Positions 36,973-48,599 of a stretch of 64,000 bases of DNA are shown piece by piece (positions within the stretch are counted from its first letter, which is position 1; every line of letters starts with the position of its first letter). The stretch is from Chiridota heheva (taxonomy: Eukaryota > Echinodermata > Holothuroidea > Apodida > Chiridotidae). The position numbers and the translations under genes were made by a program. The stretch spans positions 253,501 through 317,500 of the forward strand of contig JAIGNY010001444.1 in assembly GCA_020152595.1 (NCBI GenBank). Direction: 5' to 3'. Under the pieces are notes generated by a model. It was not told the origin of the DNA. It worked only from the letters and a program-made list of their open reading frames with translations, and made no database searches.

Positions 36973-37010
36973 AAGTCCTCTTTCAGATAAGATTAACTTG
37001 CTTGACTAAT

Positions 37011-37412
37011 GAGCTAAACTTTTAATGACATAATGACACCCAGTTGTATGATATAATGTCTACATGGTATGTATGGTGATGTAGGTAAATATATTTCAGG
37101 CTTGGAATTGAGTTTTAGGTTTGAGATAGTTTGATGTTATATTTACATGTAACAGGATGTGTTTATATATCAGATAGATTGTGTATCAATATGTTGGGTT
37201 GTATTTCAGTATGCCAGGTTAAAAATGTTTGTTTGCCCTCCTCCACTGCCCATAAATCACCGGAAAAATAGGCGCCGTTTAAAAAAAGGTTTTTTTTAAT
37301 TTTCAAAAATCCCTATACTTTGTAAAAATGCCTTTAAATCACCACAAAATAGTGTGGCAACCACTTTTGCATTGCCATATTACATATTACCCTACATGTA
37401 GGCAGCCTTAAG
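37011..37412. other. Intergenic, no gene seen
   Basis: AT-rich flank between the dispersed repeat and the next array. Confidence 0.4.
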
Positions 37413-37851
37413 TTTTATGGGCCTTAGGCTGAGTCTGTATGACCAAGTCCTTTTTTGGGCCTTAGGCTGAGTCTGTATGACCAGGTCCTTTTATGGGCCT
37501 TATGCTGAGTCTGTATGACCAGGTCCTTTTATGGGCCTTAGGCTGAGTCTGTATGACCAGGTCTTTTTAGGGGCCTTAGGCTGAGTCTGTATGACCAGGT
37601 CCTTTTATGGGCCTTAGGCTGAGTCTGTATGACCAGGTCCTTTTATGGGCCTTAGGCTGAGTCTGTATGACCAGGTCCTTTTATGGGCATTAGGCTGAGT
37701 TTGTGTGACCAGGTCTTTAGGCTGAGTCTATATGACCAGGTCCTTAGACTGAGTCTGTATGACCAGGTCCTTAGGCTGAGTCTGTATGACCAGGTCCTTG
37801 GGCTGAGTCTGTATGACCAGGTCCTTAGGCTGAGTCTGTATGACCAGGTTT
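37413..37851. repeat. Minisatellite that switches from a 38-bp to a 27-bp unit
   Basis: Left part: CTTAGGCTGAGTCTGTATGA plus CCAGGTCCTTTTATGGGC, period 38 (about 7 copies to 37,700). Right part: the same unit without the 11-bp TTTTATGGGCC block, period 27 (about 5 copies, for example GAGTCTG at 37,751, 37,778, 37,805 and 37,832). Open frames occur on both strands in the 27-bp part only because 27 is a multiple of three. Confidence 0.92.
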
Positions 37852-38721
37852 TTTTTGTAAATATACTGTTTAGCACTGAAAATCCTAATCTCATGGTCTG
37901 ATAACCCTTTAAAGTTCACTTTTTTTTTTTTTATATTTTGAATCATGATGTACCAGTGCAATTTTGAATTTCGTTTCTCTCGTGATTATTTTTACTTCTC
38001 TTTTTCAAAGATGATTTTTAGAGCACGCATTTTATTTTTTACACCTAATTTTGGCGGTTTCCCCATTAGGTCCTTAGGCCCTAATGAGCTATCAGCCACT
38101 GCATGCCCCTTCCCCCTCCCCCCTCATGTCTGAAATTTAAAAAATATTATTATTTTGTCCAAAATAGCTATTTTTGACCTTTTTTAATGATGGGAGGGGG
38201 GGGGGAGATAGAATGTATTATTGTATAATTATAAGCTGCTATTTTAGATCATTCCATATATTGATTGAGGTGCAAATTTGGTACTTAAAAAACCTTTGTA
38301 TTGCACACATTCAGAGTCTTTTGGGACCCCCACTGGGGCTTTGTCCCTGAACCCCACAATGGGCCCTAAAGCGGGCCCTTTGACCCCATGCTGAAAAGGT
38401 TTGTGCCCCCAAAAATCGAACCTGTGATGGCACCACTATTGTATGTAGGGAGATACTGTAGAGAGAAATTGTTTGGCAAACACGAGCCACATGATACAAT
38501 ATTTGTTTGATCACATGATTGCTCTGTCTCCCCATAATGGCATCTGCTCCATGTGTTTCAAACTGTTCAATGCACAGCCTTTGATCAGATTTCAATTAAA
38601 ATGAAAAGATATCGTTCGTCAGCATGGTAAAGATCTTTAAAGACCAGAACAATCGGTGTTCTTGTGTCTCAGCGATTGCTATTAAATTTTTCATTTGCTG
38701 ATGTACACCATGAAATAAAAT
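37852..38721. other. Intergenic, with degenerate dispersed repeat
   Basis: CCATTAGGTCCTTAGGCCC...ATCAGCCACTGCATGCCCC (about 38,060-38,105), a G-run at 38,199-38,208, and GGACCCCCACTGGGGC (~38,324) resemble parts of the CAGTGGC-type dispersed repeats. No coding region supported. Confidence 0.4.
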
Positions 38722-39899
38722 CTTCATATGCCAGGCCATCTTCATATGCCAGGCCATCTTCATATGCCAGGCCATCTTCATATGCCAGGCCATCTTCATA
38801 TGCCAGGCCATCTTCATATGCCAGGCCATCTTCATATGCCAGGCCATCTTCATATGCCAGGCCATCTTCATATGCCAGGCCATCTCCATATGCCAGGCCA
38901 TCTTCATATGCCAGGCCATCTTCATATGCCAGGCCATCTTCATATGCCAGGTCATCTTCATATGCCAGGCCATCTTCATATGCCAGGCCATCTTCATATG
39001 CCAGGCCATCTTCATATGCCAGGCCATCTCCATATGCCAGGCCATCTGCCAGGCCATCTTCATATGCCAGGCCATCTTCATTTGCCAGGCTGTTATCTTC
39101 ATATGCTAGGCTATTATCTTCATATAGGCCTATATGCCAGGCCATCTTTATATGCCAGATTATAATCTTCATATGGCAGGCCATCTTCATATGCCAGGTC
39201 AATATCTTTATATGCCAGGTCATTATCTATATATGCCAGGCTATTATCTTCATATGCAAGATTATTATCTTCATATGGCAGGCCATCTTCATATGCCAGG
39301 TTATTATCTTCATATGCCAGGCTATTATCTTCATACGCCAGGTTATTATCTTCATATGCCAGGCCATCTTCATATGCCAGGCCATCTTCATATGCCGGGC
39401 TGTTATCTTCATATGCTAGGCTATTACCTTCATATGCCAGTATATCTTTCTATGCCAGGCTATTATCTTCATATGCCAGGTTATTATCTTCATATGCCTG
39501 GTTATTATCTTCATATGCCAGGCTATTATCTTCATATGCCAGGCTATTATCTTCATATGCCAGGCTATTATCTTCATATGCCAGGCCATTTTCATATGCC
39601 AGGCTATTATCTTCATATGTTAGGCCATCATTATATGCCAGGTTATTATCTTCATATGTCAGGCTATTATCTTCATATAGGCCTATATTCCAGGCCATCC
39701 TCATATGCCAGGTTATTATCTTCATATGCCAGGCCATCTTCATATGCCAGGCCATCTTCATATGCCAGGCCATCTTCATATGCCAGGCCATCATTATATG
39801 CCAGGTTACTTTCTTCATCTAGGCCTATATGCCAGGCCATCTTCATATGCCAGGCCATCTTCCTTTGCCAGGTTATTATCTTCATATGCCAGGTTATTA
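38722..39899. repeat. 18-bp then 21-bp minisatellite, left block
   Basis: From 38,722 to about 39,080 the unit is CTTCATATGCCAGGCCAT (18 bp, about 20 near-identical copies). It then alternates with a 21-bp form, CTTCATATGCCAGGTTATTA plus T or GGCTATTAT variants. Both periods are multiples of three, so long frames (SYARPS, MPGHLH; minus MKMAWH) appear on both strands. The array continues at 42,011 after an inserted element. Confidence 0.95.
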
Positions 39900-40689
39900 T
39901 TGGTTCGCATGCATAGCATTATGGGAACCTACATAATGGCGATTACCGCCATCCGGCCGTCCACAGATTTGTCCTGAGATTTCCTCAGAAATGTTTAAGT
40001 TTTTTGAGAACTCCTCAGAAAATGTTTAAGTTTCTTCAGAGTTCCTCAGAAAAAGTTAAAGCTTCTTCAGATATCCTTATGGAAGGTTAGAATTTCCTTA
40101 TGGAAGGTTAAAATTTCCTTATAAAATGTTAAAGTATTTTCAGAGATACTTATGATGACTAGTTTCCTCAAAAAGTCTACAATACATTTGATATTTTCTT
40201 AGATAACTGTAAAATGATATAATTTTCCAATTTACTTCAGAAATCTACAAGTCTCTCTTGTAGTACTTGAGATTTAAAATCCTTAAAATTCTTCGAAATA
40301 TTTGGGCACCAACAGTTGTATCAGGCATGATTTTTTAAACTCCACCTTTATTATTGTGCTCATTTACATAAAGTTGCTACAGTATTATGACCTGACCAGA
40401 CTTTTTTATTTATTATGCTTACTCAGGGAGTGTGACAGGATGTGATTGCATATAAACATAGGGAGGTATGCCATGTGGGACATGGATGGGGGCCATGAAG
40501 GACATATGATTTAATATTTACCATGTTGTATATATACCAAGGGCTATATCAGGCATAATTATTTGACTCCACCTTTTTTTCTTATTCAACAACTCATTTG
40601 CATATAAGTTATTATATGAACTGACACTTTAATACATAGTATGCTCAATCAGGGACTGTGGTAGCTAGGATGAGACTTCTTATGGAGCT

Positions 40690-41930
40690 TATGGGATGTC
40701 ATGTCAGACATAGGGTGGGATGTCAGTGGGACATGGGGTGGGATGCCATGTGGGACATGGGGTGGGATGCCATGTGGGACATGGGGTGGGATGCCATGTG
40801 GAACAGGGTGGAATGCCATGTAGGATATGTGGGGTGGAATGCCATGCAGGACATAGGGTGGATTGCCATGGGATGGAATGTCATGTGGGACATGGGATGA
40901 TATGGGATGTCATGTGGGACATGGCATCCCACCCCATTTCAACAAGTCATTTGCATATAAGTGATTATATGAACTGACACTTTCATACATAGTATGCTCA
41001 ATCAGGGACTGTGATAGCTAGGATGAGACTTTATGGAGCCTATGGGATATCATGTGGGACATGGGGTGGGATGCCATGTGGAACAGGGTAGAAAGCCATG
41101 TGGGACATGGTGGGATGCCACAAGTAACACAGTGTGACATAGGTTGGGAAGCCATGTGTGACATAAGGTAGGATGCCATGTGTGACATAAGGTAGGATGC
41201 CATGTGTGACATAGGGTAGGAGGCTATGTGGGACATAGGGTAGGAGGCCATGGGGATGTGGGACATGGGATGTGATGCCATGTGGGACATAAAGTAGGAT
41301 GTCATTGGGACATTAGGAGGGATACTATGTGGAACATATGGTGGGATGCTATGTGGGACATCAGGTGGGAAGCCACTGATGCGGGACACAGGGAGGGATG
41401 CCATGTGGGACATAGGGAGGGATGTAATGTGGTACATATGGTTGGATTAATGTGGGACATACATGTAGGATGGGATCCATGTGGGTCATAATGTGGGATG
41501 CCATGTTGGACATATGGTGGAATGCCATGTGGGACATATGGTGAAATGCCATGTGAGACACTGTATGGTGGTTTGCCATGTGGGAGATAAGGTGGAATGC
41601 CATGTGGGACAAGGCATGGGATGTCATGTGGGACATGAGGTGGGATATCATTTGGTACATGGGATGTGGGACATAGGGTGGAATGCCATGTGGGTCATAG
41701 GATGGGATGCCCTGTGGGACATATGATGGAATGCCATGTGGGACATGGGATGTCATGTGGGACATGGGGTGGGATTCCATGTGAAAGATATGGTGGAATG
41801 CCATGTGGGACATGGGATGGGATGCCATGTGGGATGCCATTTGGGATGCCATTTGGGATGCCATGTGGGACCTAGGGTGAGATGCCATGTGGTACATGGG
41901 ATGCCATATGGGACTTAGTGTGAGATGCCA
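40690..41930. repeat. ~24-bp minisatellite inside HINE-like copy 1
   Basis: The unit GATGCCATGTGGGACATGGG plus GTGG (24 bp) is well ordered at first, then degenerate, with GACATAGGGTAGGA and GACATATGGTGGAAT variants. Interrupted at about 40,930-41,045 by arm-like sequence (TCATTTGCATATAAGT...). Open frames on both strands (CHVGHGVG, MSHMASHP) follow from the 8-codon period. Confidence 0.9.
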
Positions 41931-41991
41931 TTTTTATAATTGGCCGGGTCATATAATATGGGTGTCAATTTGCATGGGCATGCGAACCATG

Positions 41992-42010
41992 ACGGTATTT
42001 ACCGTTCTAG
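41992..42010 (+). other. 3' hairpin and CTAG terminus of HINE-like copy 1
   Basis: ACGGTATTTACCGT can pair six bases around a TT loop, one base before CTAG. Copy 2 keeps the same structure as ACGGTATTTACTGT then CTGG (50,506-50,509), with a G-T wobble in the stem. Helitron 3' ends classically have a hairpin and CTRR; here the spacer is shorter than the usual 5-12 nt. Confidence 0.65.
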
Positions 42011-42462
42011 TCTTCATATGCCAGGCCATCATTATATGCCAGGTTATTATCTTCATATGCCAGGTTATTATATTTATATGCCAGGTTATTATCTTCATAT
42101 GCCAGGTTATTATCTTCATATGCCAGGTTATTATCTTCATATGCCAGGCCATCTTCATAGTATCTTCATATGCCAGGTTATTATCTTCATATGCCAGACC
42201 ATCTGCATAGTATCTTCATATGCCAGGTTATTATCTTCATATGCCAGGCCATCTTCTAGTATCTTCAAATGCCAGGCCATCTTCATAGTATCTTCATATG
42301 CCAGTCCATCTTCATATGCTAAGTTATTATCTTCATATGTCAGGCTATTATCTTCATATGTCAGTATATCTTCATATGCCAGGTTATCTTCATATGCCAG
42401 AATATCTTTGTTTGCCAGGCCATCTTCATATATGACAGGCTGTCTTCATATGCCAGGCAGTG
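42011..42462. repeat. 18/21-bp minisatellite, right block
   Basis: Continuation of the CTTCATATGCCAGG array, in 18-, 21- and irregular 30-bp forms (CATCTTCATAGTATCTTCAT). Its first unit begins TCTTCATATGCC, exactly where the left block stopped at 39,899. Confidence 0.93.
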
Positions 42463-42806
42463 TACCAAGCCAAGCCAAGCTTATTTAGTGTGGGGGGTAG
42501 GGAATTCAGGAGCCATTATCCCTGGCAAGGGGACCGTTTTCCATGAATCCTGTTCACGCAAAAGGATATGCAGTATCTTCTTTAAACATTACAAAAAATA
42601 TATAAACCAGATTTATAACACCCAAATTATGTGAGGTGAAGTAACTTCCATCTACAAGAAAAAGTAGAATAAACTTCTATATTTAATTCAAAACTCCTGT
42701 TTGTATAAAATGCAAATTAGTGTGTGTTTGCTCTTGTACAATCACAATGCAGAAAATAAACTTAGCTTGCATCAATTTTTGTTATGTTTTTTATCCCCTG
42801 TCACAG
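42463..42806. other. Intergenic or intronic; possible LINE tail
   Basis: CCAAGCCAAGCCAAGCTTATTTAG at 42,467-42,490 looks like the reversed tail of a retroelement with a short tandem end, followed by ~60 bp of GC-balanced sequence. No protein is recognisable. The right edge is a pyrimidine-rich acceptor-like tract. Confidence 0.3.
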
Positions 42807-42838
42807 TTCTTGGACGGAGAGCAGGTGGTTCTGTCAAG
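42807..42838 (+). CDS. Candidate 32-bp micro-exon (unidentified)
   Basis: A good acceptor (TGTTTTTTATCCCCTGTCACAG) and a good donor (AAG|GTGATT) bracket 32 bp. Entered in phase 1 it reads (V)LGRRAGGSVK and exits in phase 0, which fits both the candidate exon at 24,343 (exit phase 1) and that at 43,485 (entry phase 0). Read from its first base it gives FLDGEQVVLS. It is very short, so chance is a serious alternative. Confidence 0.25.
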
Positions 42839-43484
42839 GTGATTGCCAATATTGGTTAATAACTGCAATCCACTGAGCGCAAAAGATATTGTGATCATTT
42901 CCAATGACTGCTTATTAGGAAATAACTGTCAAACCTTCAGCTGTTTTTTGTTTCATGCATCACATATTTTGCATTTATTGAAATGTCCTTAAACTTATGA
43001 GTCAGTCATAACTCAAACACTGTTCTCAGGGCTATTGATTAAGTTGGGAATTTTTCATAATCGCAGAAGTGTCATGATATGTGTCTTTACATATCTACAT
43101 GTATCTGTGTTAGGGATGCACCCAAGTCGGAAATGTCAACACACACAAAATGTATTACATGAAATATTACAAAACACAGATTCCTACACATGAGATGGAA
43201 AATGAACTAAATAATCCTGTTATGCTACAATACATCATTTTAATTTATGTATTTGAACATTAATGGTTTTTAAAATGTGCAATTCTATTATAGTACAATT
43301 CCTTGCTTGTTATTAAACGTATCATTTTTAGTACACTAAAGGTCTTTTGCATTCCATGAGTAATGGTCTTTAAATTTTCACATATGATAAATTGCCTTCC
43401 AGCGTTCTTCTTAAAATAGGTTAACCCTTTGCTTGAAATAGTTCAAATATACAGTATTTGTGTTTTGTATTTAACTGTCGTCAG
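42839..43484. other. Possible intron, no feature seen
   Basis: AT-rich, no repeat or coding evidence. It would be the intron between the candidate micro-exon and the candidate exon at 43,485. Confidence 0.25.
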
Positions 43485-43549
43485 GAGGAGATGAAAGTAG
43501 AAAGAACTGCTTTAAATGCCATTTTGTCTACTCCTTCATTCAGCTGCAA
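43485..43549 (+). CDS. Candidate 65-bp coding exon (unidentified)
   Basis: The acceptor (TTTGTATTTAACTGTCGTCAG) and donor (CAA|GTATGA) are both reasonable. In phase 0 the segment reads EEMKVERTALNAILSTPSFS followed by C, with a codon left open (exit phase 2). Composition is charged and helix-prone, like the candidate at 24,343. I do not recognise the family, and no following exon was found in the window. Confidence 0.35.
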
Positions 43550-46500
43550 GTATGAAAACAATAAAAGCACGACACCTTCTGAATCAATTAGTTTAGTTGG
43601 CATTAGTACCTTAAACCAAAATGCATGACATTTTACTAAACAGCTTTAAGGCACATAATAGACATTGAAGTATTAATCATTTTCAGAAAGGATTTAGGTT
43701 TGAAGTTTCAATGTCAAGGCTGCATAAATATTATGGCGAGTGATTTTTAAATGCAGTATGGCAATTGTGATTGCTGTCCCCACAATAGTGGTGCCGTATA
43801 GTGTTACATGTCTGATATACACATCCTCATTGGATATTGATCATAACATCTGTATGCTGCCTGGTTTACAGTGCAATCACTGGCAGGTGTAAGAGATGTT
43901 AGTTGGAAGGGCAAAACATGATGTGGGCAGGGGAAGTAAACATCTTTTTTATTATATATATAATTCAATACAAAAAACAATCATTAGCAAATATTTCAGG
44001 GCAATTAGTGAACACTATAGACCCTATGGCGAGCCGCCCATGTTAGAAATAAAATCATTTCTTGCAAAACGATCAAATGTATTTCTCTTGTGATTTTAGG
44101 TTTTAGTGTTCTCAGGGAAACCTTCAATGATCAGAAAAAATAATCAGGTTGATTAAACTTTGTGTCAATTCTCTATTACTTTTTGTCAGATGCACTTACA
44201 TTTGAGAAAAGTCTAGGATTGATAGAAACATTGATTAGGGGCTGTTTTCAAATGCCCTACCATACTCAAGCTAATAGGTTTACTGTTTTACTGGAGTCAC
44301 AAATTTTAAAGAACTTTAAGATCAAATTTCATCTTCTTGACTTGACTTGAATCTTTTGAAATTAGCTAACCAGTAGACATAGAGATATGGACAGAAAGTT
44401 GATAGTACATGAAGTGTCAATGACCTTTCTCAACATCCTGTTCATTAGAAGCTCATAATCCAATGTACCGTATTTGACATATTAAGTGGCCCTGCTCTTA
44501 TAAGCGCTCACCCAACATTTGTTGACTGATAACATAATTTATTTGATTAATTAGAAGAGTTTAGATCAGTTTTGTTACATTATTTGCTTAGTTTGCCCGA
44601 TACTCATGATGTTTTGGTGGGGCTAGTATAGAACCAGTTCACACAATACATGCAGTTCCAATTGCACACTGTACATGGCCTGGAGCATGGCTGCTTATTA
44701 TGAAGAAACTTTGGGCCTAAAAAGTGCTGCAATTCTATTTTCGTGAGCAAAATGTTGAATACAATATTCTATTTGATCTCTTCTCGTTCTTCGATCTCTT
44801 TCAAAAAGCAAAAAACAACTGAAAAGCAAGAACAAATATAATCACAAAAGAAATAACCAAAGCAACCTTCCCATCTGCCCACTTGTCTTTACTCTATTTC
44901 CTTCATTAATGCACCTTGAATTTCATTATGTGTCATTATGATTTCAGGTACTTTTGCCACATTTGACCTGTTGACAAACTAGTTTATGCTTTGTCACGTC
45001 AACAGAAGTTGGACAAATATATTTTTAAGTTGTCATCACATTAAAGTATTTTGAAAGTTTCTTCTTTATTTTTTTTTCATTTTTGTGCTTTTAATTTAAT
45101 CATTGCCATGCATGAACTTTAAAAACTTGTGATAGTGAGACAAATTAAGAAACAGTTTACTTTTTTTTTCTGAATTTCATAAATATTTCTCTCTTTCTGC
45201 CCTGTGATTGACCAATATCTCATCTTCTAATATGCCTATATGTGTTTGAGCAAGTTAGAGTACAATTCTTTATTCAGTATATCATCACAGAGCACTATCT
45301 TTTGGAGGGGCCTTCTTTCATTATCTCCAATGATCAGATGTGAATGACCGTTCATGTCAAAATTACTTAAATTAGTTTGTATGAGGAGATGACGATAGCT
45401 CTCTCTCACTCAGCAAGGTTTAAGCATAAGTGATTTGTCTGACTAGCACAAAAATCACTTGAGATTGCAACAAAAAAAAATTGCCTAGGAAGTGGCATTT
45501 AGTGGAAGGTAATTGTTAGACATCCTACTTGGGGCATGGTGATGTATTAATGTAATATGATTGTCAATTTATAGGATGTTCATATGGTTGCATACTGCAC
45601 TTGCATAGTTTAAAAGATTTTCAATTTTAGAGTGAATTGAATAGTTATGATTTCCATCTTCTTGAAGCTTTAATGACATAACAAGACTTGAGTGTCCAAT
45701 AATTAGACTCCCAAAAAAGTGTGGGTGTCAGTGATTTTTACTTTTATATACTTTAAACAAATTCTGATTCTCATAAATTCTTATTTTATACTTTCCCTAT
45801 AACAGGTCCAATGTGAAGGCACTTTTCTGTTTAAAAGAAATCATTTATTTTCAAAATTCATTTCCGAAATGAGACAAATGTTTGACAGGCCATAATGAGT
45901 GTGACATTTGGAAGGAGCATCTGATTTGGAAATACTATATGATGAATGGATTTAAAGTTTAACAATTTAGAAATAATAATTAATGTAAGAGTCATTTTCA
46001 TTATGATGATTTGCTCCATGCAGAGTATTTTGATAGTCAGAAATAATACAAGTTATTTTCAAATTATAAGTCAGCAATTCTTAAATTGATGTTCGAGTGA
46101 GCCAACTTAAGACTAGATAAAAAGAAATACTTGATGATATGCCCCTTGCATTTTCGGATATCTAACACTACCCCAGTGTAACTAAGCACTTTGACCAACT
46201 TAATATTTTTACATTAAGGTAAAGTTCTTACTTGCATTTATAATATTTTGAAGGTTAACATATACAGGTATCCATGTCAGAACACTTCTAGATAGAAGCT
46301 AGGTCATATTTACAAATACTTTCTACCTTCCTTTCACCTATTTAATATCACCGCAGATTTCTACAGTTGGTCAAATATCATCAAGATGGATATGGCCCTT
46401 GTTGGTGAAGAGGGGATGTAGCATTTTTACTGTTTGTCGTTTGTCAGTCTAATCGTCCACCTCTATTGTCTATTATCTATCTGACCTCATGCATTGTTCA

Positions 46501-47087
46501 GCTACTGGGAACAAAATACTTCTTCCCTTGGAAAGGAGTTTTGACTATATTTGTGAAAGGAAATTTATGTAATAAAGTAGGCTCTTGCCTCAAAAAATTT
46601 ATAACAAATGCATTCCTGACATGAATAGCAATTAAGATATTTCTTCTGGCATGAAAAAAGTCAACAATAGAGCCTAATAGAGGGTGGAAGGTACGTTATT
46701 AGCGAAGTGGGGATTTGTTTAATTTGCTATACCTGGTATTTACTAGCTGTGGACCATGTTGGGATTAATTTCTGCATACTCCCATGCCAAGCTGACATTT
46801 AGCTAGACCACTGAGCTATTGTACATAAGGTGTTTTACATATCACATGTACTCTAGCATCACTAGTGAAAAGTTTCATGAAATGTTTTTATTTTATATAG
46901 ATATATCTACAACATCATCTATGTTAACAAAATGAGAGAGTTCATAGTACCCATAGATGAAACAGAGCTCTTGAACATACATGTGAGTTTGAAATCTTAT
47001 TGCAAGAAGTATTTCACTTTGGTTTACTCCTTGAGAACATAAATGTCTCTACTCACAGTTATTTGGAGTAACATTCAGTGTTTGCAT
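43550..47087. other. Long AT-rich stretch without recognised features
   Basis: No tandem arrays, transposon proteins, terminal repeats or convincing exons were noticed over ~3.5 kb. It is the longest quiet stretch of the window, compatible with a large intron or intergenic DNA. Confidence 0.45.
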
Positions 47088-47665
47088 GATAGAAGAAGCC
47101 AAAGCTATCCCTCTAGCCTTAACCAACCACTTTTCCATCTTCCCTGACTCTAGATTTTAGTCTCCACCTTTATAAACGTTCTAAATTGAAGCAATGCCCT
47201 TTCTCACCTTTGTCTTGCAAAACTTTATCCTCTCTCCCAGTGGTGTGGCCGGACCACCCCTCCACTTTTCTAAAATATATAATACTTCAGATATTTCTAA
47301 AATGAAGAGAAAGAATTTTTTGGAGACATGGAGAAATGGGATCATGTGGTTCAATTACATGACGGCCATTCATAACAAATGCATTGTCCTTTGAATCAAG
47401 TGCAATATTTTATATTATTGCTTAAAGTTTGCGTAAGTAATGCCATGTAAACAGTACATGATAATGTTAACCCTTCTCTTTAAATGCACTTGCCATGATT
47501 ATTACTTAAACATGTGCAAATTTGACCCCCTTCATTTGTTACAACCCCCTTCCCACCCCCACACTTATTTTACCCTGGCAATGTTACTGTTTTCTCCACT
47601 ATCCAACAAAAGCATTATTTACTTCTGGATCTCCAATCATGCGGGCATTCCATGTAAGCACAATG
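47088..47665 (+). pseudogene. RNase H fragments of an I-like LINE, split by an insertion
   Basis: EEAKAIPLAL followed by HFSIFPDSR (47,090-47,155) matches the central RNase H motifs of copies A and B (EAKAIILALNF, FAIFSD). IIYFWISNHAGIP at about 47,612-47,655 matches the downstream WIPSHIGIPG motif. Between them lies unrelated sequence with a CAGTGGTGTGGCCGG word (~47,239), probably a later insertion. Only ~40 residues are left; badly decayed. Confidence 0.5.
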
Positions 47666-47679
47666 TAAACACTCTTCCT

Positions 47680-47935
47680 GGCAGCTGGCTGTCATCAGCA
47701 TAGAAATGGCACTGGGCCCCATGTTTCTTGGCAATGTCGGCAACATGTCGAAAACAAAATTATACCTAAGACAGACCCTTATGGAACACCGAAAGTAGCC
47801 TCCCCTTTGGATACATCCATCTAAGATTAAATCCAAGCGAAAGCATCTCCAGTAATAGAAAAACGTTGCTGCAATCCAAGGAATAATATTTCATGATCTA
47901 CATATCGAATGCTGCACTTATGCCATATCCTTCAG
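47680..47935 (-). pseudogene. CR1-like reverse transcriptase fragment, minus strand
   Basis: On the minus strand, pieces in shifted frames read VDHEILFLGLQQRFSITGDA, then FGVP, a stop, GSVLG (usually GVPQGSVLG) and QCHFYADDSQL or its out-of-frame equivalent near 47,690-47,720. These are RT blocks around the catalytic YADD box. At least two frame breaks and one stop. It lies end to end with the plus-strand RNase H fragment of a different LINE. Confidence 0.5.
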
Positions 47936-48599
47936 ACTGATCCACCCTCCTCACTCACTCTAAAGGTCTCTCTACTTGTTTTGTTAAAAATACATATAAA
48001 TACACACCTGCTCCCTTGATCTTGCCTTTTATATACATATTAAAGAAGTGCTTTTTTGGTTCGTATGCGAAGCATAATGCGAACCTATGTAATGGCGATT
48101 CCGGCCGGACGGCCGTCCACAGTTTTTCCAGAGTTTTCCTCAGAAATGTTAAAGTTTTTTGAGAATTCCTTAGAAGTTGTTAAAGTTTCTTCAGAGTTCC
48201 ACAGAAAAAGTTAAATTTTCTTCAGATATTTTTTATGAAAGCTTCGAATTTCCTTGTAAAATGTACAAGTTTTACAGGGACACTTCAGACAGATTAAAGA
48301 CAAATTTCTCTAAAAAGTCTTAAAAACATTTGATATTTTTTAAGAAGATAACTGTATAATGATATAATTTTCCAATATTCTTCAGAGATCCTCAAGCGTC
48401 TCTTTCGTAGTACTGAAGATTTAAAATTCTTAAAATTCTTCAAAATATTTGGGCACCAACTGTTGTATCAGGCATGATTATTAAACTCCACCTTTATTAT
48501 TGCGGTCATTTGCATAAAGTTGCTACAGTATATGAACTGACCGACCAAACTTTTTTATTCAGTATGCTCAGACAGGGAGTGTGACAGGATGTGACTGCA

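Larger units (their letters stand above)
34050..37010 (+). repeat. Dispersed repeat, copy 2, with an expanded minisatellite inside
   Basis: The left part (TATAGTGGTCAAGCAAG, GTAGAAATGACTGGTGCAG) and right part (CATCACAACTAGTCTGATTT, AATATCTCCTTAAGAGAATA, TTTTGAATGCC then poly-T) match the two halves of 23,036-23,618. Between them lies the 33-bp array. The right part ends with 36 T (36,936-36,971), where copy 1 has only 9. Confidence 0.68.
39900..42010 (+). mobile_element. HINE/pearl-like non-autonomous Helitron-type element, copy 1
   Basis: The left end TTGGTTCGCATGC has a perfect 12-bp inverted partner GCATGCGAACCA at 41,978-41,989. Next comes a 14-nt hairpin, ACGGTA-TT-TACCGT (41,992-42,005), and the end CTAG (42,007-42,010) followed by T. 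A left arm of ~780 bp with GC-rich GGCCGTCC near its start precedes a ~24-bp minisatellite (40,690-41,930), then an ~80-bp right arm. Removing it rejoins the CTTCATATGCCAGG array with no duplication, consistent with insertion between A and T. Subterminal inverted repeats, a central minisatellite, a 3' hairpin, a CTRR-type end and no target duplication are known traits of Helitron/Helentron-derived elements; the assignment is inference. No Rep/helicase is encoded. Confidence 0.72.

Noticed and set aside
38596-39916. Long open frames on both strands (SYARPS, MPGHLH, MKMAWH, AYEDGL repeats)
   Set aside because: They are translations of the 18/21-bp minisatellite in several frames at once. No unique sequence, start context or domain supports a protein.
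38722-42462. CRISPR-like array
   Set aside because: Units are contiguous with no unique spacers, and the sequence is clearly eukaryotic.
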